Assembly: GCA_947172415.1 (NCBI GenBank) | Contig: OX359195.1 | Coordinates: forward strand, 8,363,001-8,427,000 | Direction of reading: 5' to 3' | DNA: 64,000 nt | Source of the DNA: Chondrosia reniformis | Taxonomy: Eukaryota; Porifera; Demospongiae; Chondrillida; Chondrillidae | Part shown: one piece after another, positions 62,850-64,000 of the stretch | Layout: every line of letters starts with the position of its first letter | How positions within the stretch are numbered: the first letter of the stretch is position 1 | Notes under the pieces: model-generated | The model's input: only the letters and a program-made list of their open reading frames with translations | Database searches by the model: none | Told to the model about the DNA's origin: nothing | Made by a program: the position numbers and the translations under genes

Positions 62850-62930
62850 TTTGGCTAAGTCGTTACTATGGTAACATGAACATGGCTGAACGCTAGTAAA
62901 GGATCCCCGGTTGTGACACGCCCCTTGGAT
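62850..62930. promoter_or_regulatory. Probable bidirectional promoter DNALI1 / creatine-kinase-like gene
   Basis: 81 bp between divergent start codons. It contains GTTACTATGGTAAC (62863-62876), a near-perfect palindrome resembling an RFX X-box (GTTNCCATGGNAAC), the motif that drives ciliary genes in animals. Functional assignment is inference. Confidence 0.6.
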
Positions 62931-64000
62931 ATGGCTTTCGAAAGAAAGTACAAAGCGAGCGATCATTTTCCTAACCTGGTTCATCACGAAAATCTATTAT
63001 CGAAAGTGTTATCTTTAGAGTTGTATGAAAAGTTGTTATCTTTAAGGAGCAAAGGTGGCTTCACTTTGGACAAGTGTATTCAAACAGGTAGGTGGATGAG
63101 ATTGGCAACATACTGGCGCTGAGAAGTACTTACCAATGTTGTAGGCGTGGACAACCCCAAGAGCTCTGTTGGGTGCGTGGCTGGCGATGAAGATTGTTAC
63201 TCAACTTTTGCAGACTTGTTTGATCCGTTGATTATCAGCTTACATGGTCCGTACGCCAAGTCCGCACGACAAGATGTTTGTCTGTCCGTAAACGGACTGG
63301 ACCAATTGAACAATGAATGCGACCCCGAATACCTACTAGGCTATGACATTTCAGTGAAAAGAAACATTCGCTCTTACAACCTAACTCCTCATTACTCCAG
63401 GTAGGCGGTTAGGCAAGATATATCTAAAGTTGGTTGGTTGGGCAAGATATATCTAAAGTTGGTTGGTTGGGCAAGATATATTTAAAGTTGGTTGGTTGGG
63501 CAAGATATATCTAAAGTTGGTTGGTTGGGCAAGATATATTTAGAGATGTACTTCCCATTGTTGTAGGTCAGAGAGAAGAAATATAGAAAGACTTGCTGTG
63601 GAAATAATGAACACCCAATTGGTAGGGTCTTACTCTCCCCTAAAGAGCATGTCAGAATACGAGAAGGAGGAGCTGACTCTGCAAGGCCTCCTACTGAAGC
63701 AACCCGTTTCCACCAGCTGGACTCACGCCATGATCACCCGAGACTGGCCTGATGCAAGGGGAGTGTGGCGGGATGAGAAGCAGAATTTGGCTGTTTGGAT
63801 AAACAGGGTGAACCATTTGGAATTTGTGATGCATGGATCAAAGGAAGACTTGAAAGATGTCTTTGAATATATGGTGAGGGTTTTGAAGAAGTTTGAGAAT
63901 GGTCTTGCTGGTAGGAAGAGAGACTTTATGTGGAACGATCACTATGGCTTCCTCACAGTCTGTCCCTCTGACATTGGAACTGCTTTGAGAGCTAAATTTG
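62931..64000 (+). CDS. Creatine-kinase-like phosphagen kinase homologue (3' partial)
   Basis: Runs off the window. Exons: 62931 to about 63087, about 63145-63401, and from about 63567. Start [16 protein letters not shown]. Family landmarks: [84 protein letters not shown], including the active-site Cys. Key residues are missing. The segment that is SRVRTGRSIR in creatine kinases reads [10 protein letters not shown] (63340-63375). The NEEDHLR stretch reads NRVNHLE (63802-63822), which removes the catalytic Glu and one phosphate-binding Arg. An inactive or altered-function homologue is likely. Its divergent partner DNALI1 suggests a flagellar context. Confidence 0.86.
63408..63545. repeat. About 31-bp tandem repeat in creatine-kinase-like intron
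   Basis: Four units of GGTTGGTTGGGCAAGATATA plus TCTAAAGTT, filling most of the second intron. Confidence 0.93.

Overview
This is nuclear DNA of an animal with a very compact genome. The genes carry many short spliceosomal introns and encode metazoan proteins: a kinesin-3 with FHA and CAP-Gly domains, an axonemal dynein light chain, a two-domain mRNA capping enzyme, a creatine-kinase-like protein and a caspase-like protein. Tiny introns, near-touching neighbours, divergent family members and an orphan helical protein suggest an early-branching animal, most likely a demosponge. That placement is inference.

Left part (1-13.5 kb): the last exon of an unknown gene, Nup88 (+), then a 1.5-1.8 kb direct duplication of the Nup88/LCMT1 convergent 3' ends (about 2848-4378 and 9713-11478). 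It flanks an insert carrying a single-exon caspase-like gene, several small DNA elements and an orphan gene whose last exon runs into duplicated Nup88 exon sequence. The complete LCMT1 gene (-) follows, with an intronless actin-like gene (+) inside one intron.

Housekeeping block (13.5-24.6 kb): RFC1 (+), PDCD2L (-), N6AMT1 (+, with a tRNA-Val gene in an intron), DLAT (-) and CCS (+). Strands alternate strictly. Head-to-head neighbours have 29-105 bp between start codons, so they probably share bidirectional promoters.

Satellite (about 24.6-42.8 kb): about 18 kb of roughly 169-bp monomers interrupted by four nearly identical 1.2-kb modules. Together they form a higher-order repeat of 4.9-5.75 kb. 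A short inverted-repeat element with a hammerhead ribozyme core lies just beyond it.

Right part (43.5-64 kb): a KIF13-type kinesin (+), ELP6 (-), an FKBP11-like ER peptidyl-prolyl isomerase (+) and the mRNA capping enzyme RNGTT (-). The segment from the KIF13 3' end through RNGTT is then tandemly repeated. The KIF13, ELP6 and FKBP copies in the second unit are truncated or broken. RNGTT is complete in both units, but the first copy has glycine in place of the catalytic cysteine of its RNA triphosphatase. A fragment of non-LTR reverse transcriptase sits at the duplication junction. DNALI1 (-) and a divergently transcribed creatine-kinase-like gene (+, cut by the window end) close the window.

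Most genes here are independent housekeeping functions (nuclear pore, PP2A methylation, DNA replication, ribosome biogenesis, translation termination, pyruvate oxidation, copper delivery, tRNA modification, ER folding, mRNA capping). DNALI1 and the creatine-kinase-like gene share a promoter region and may both serve flagella. Exon coordinates were read by eye from splice sites and family alignment from memory; no search was run.
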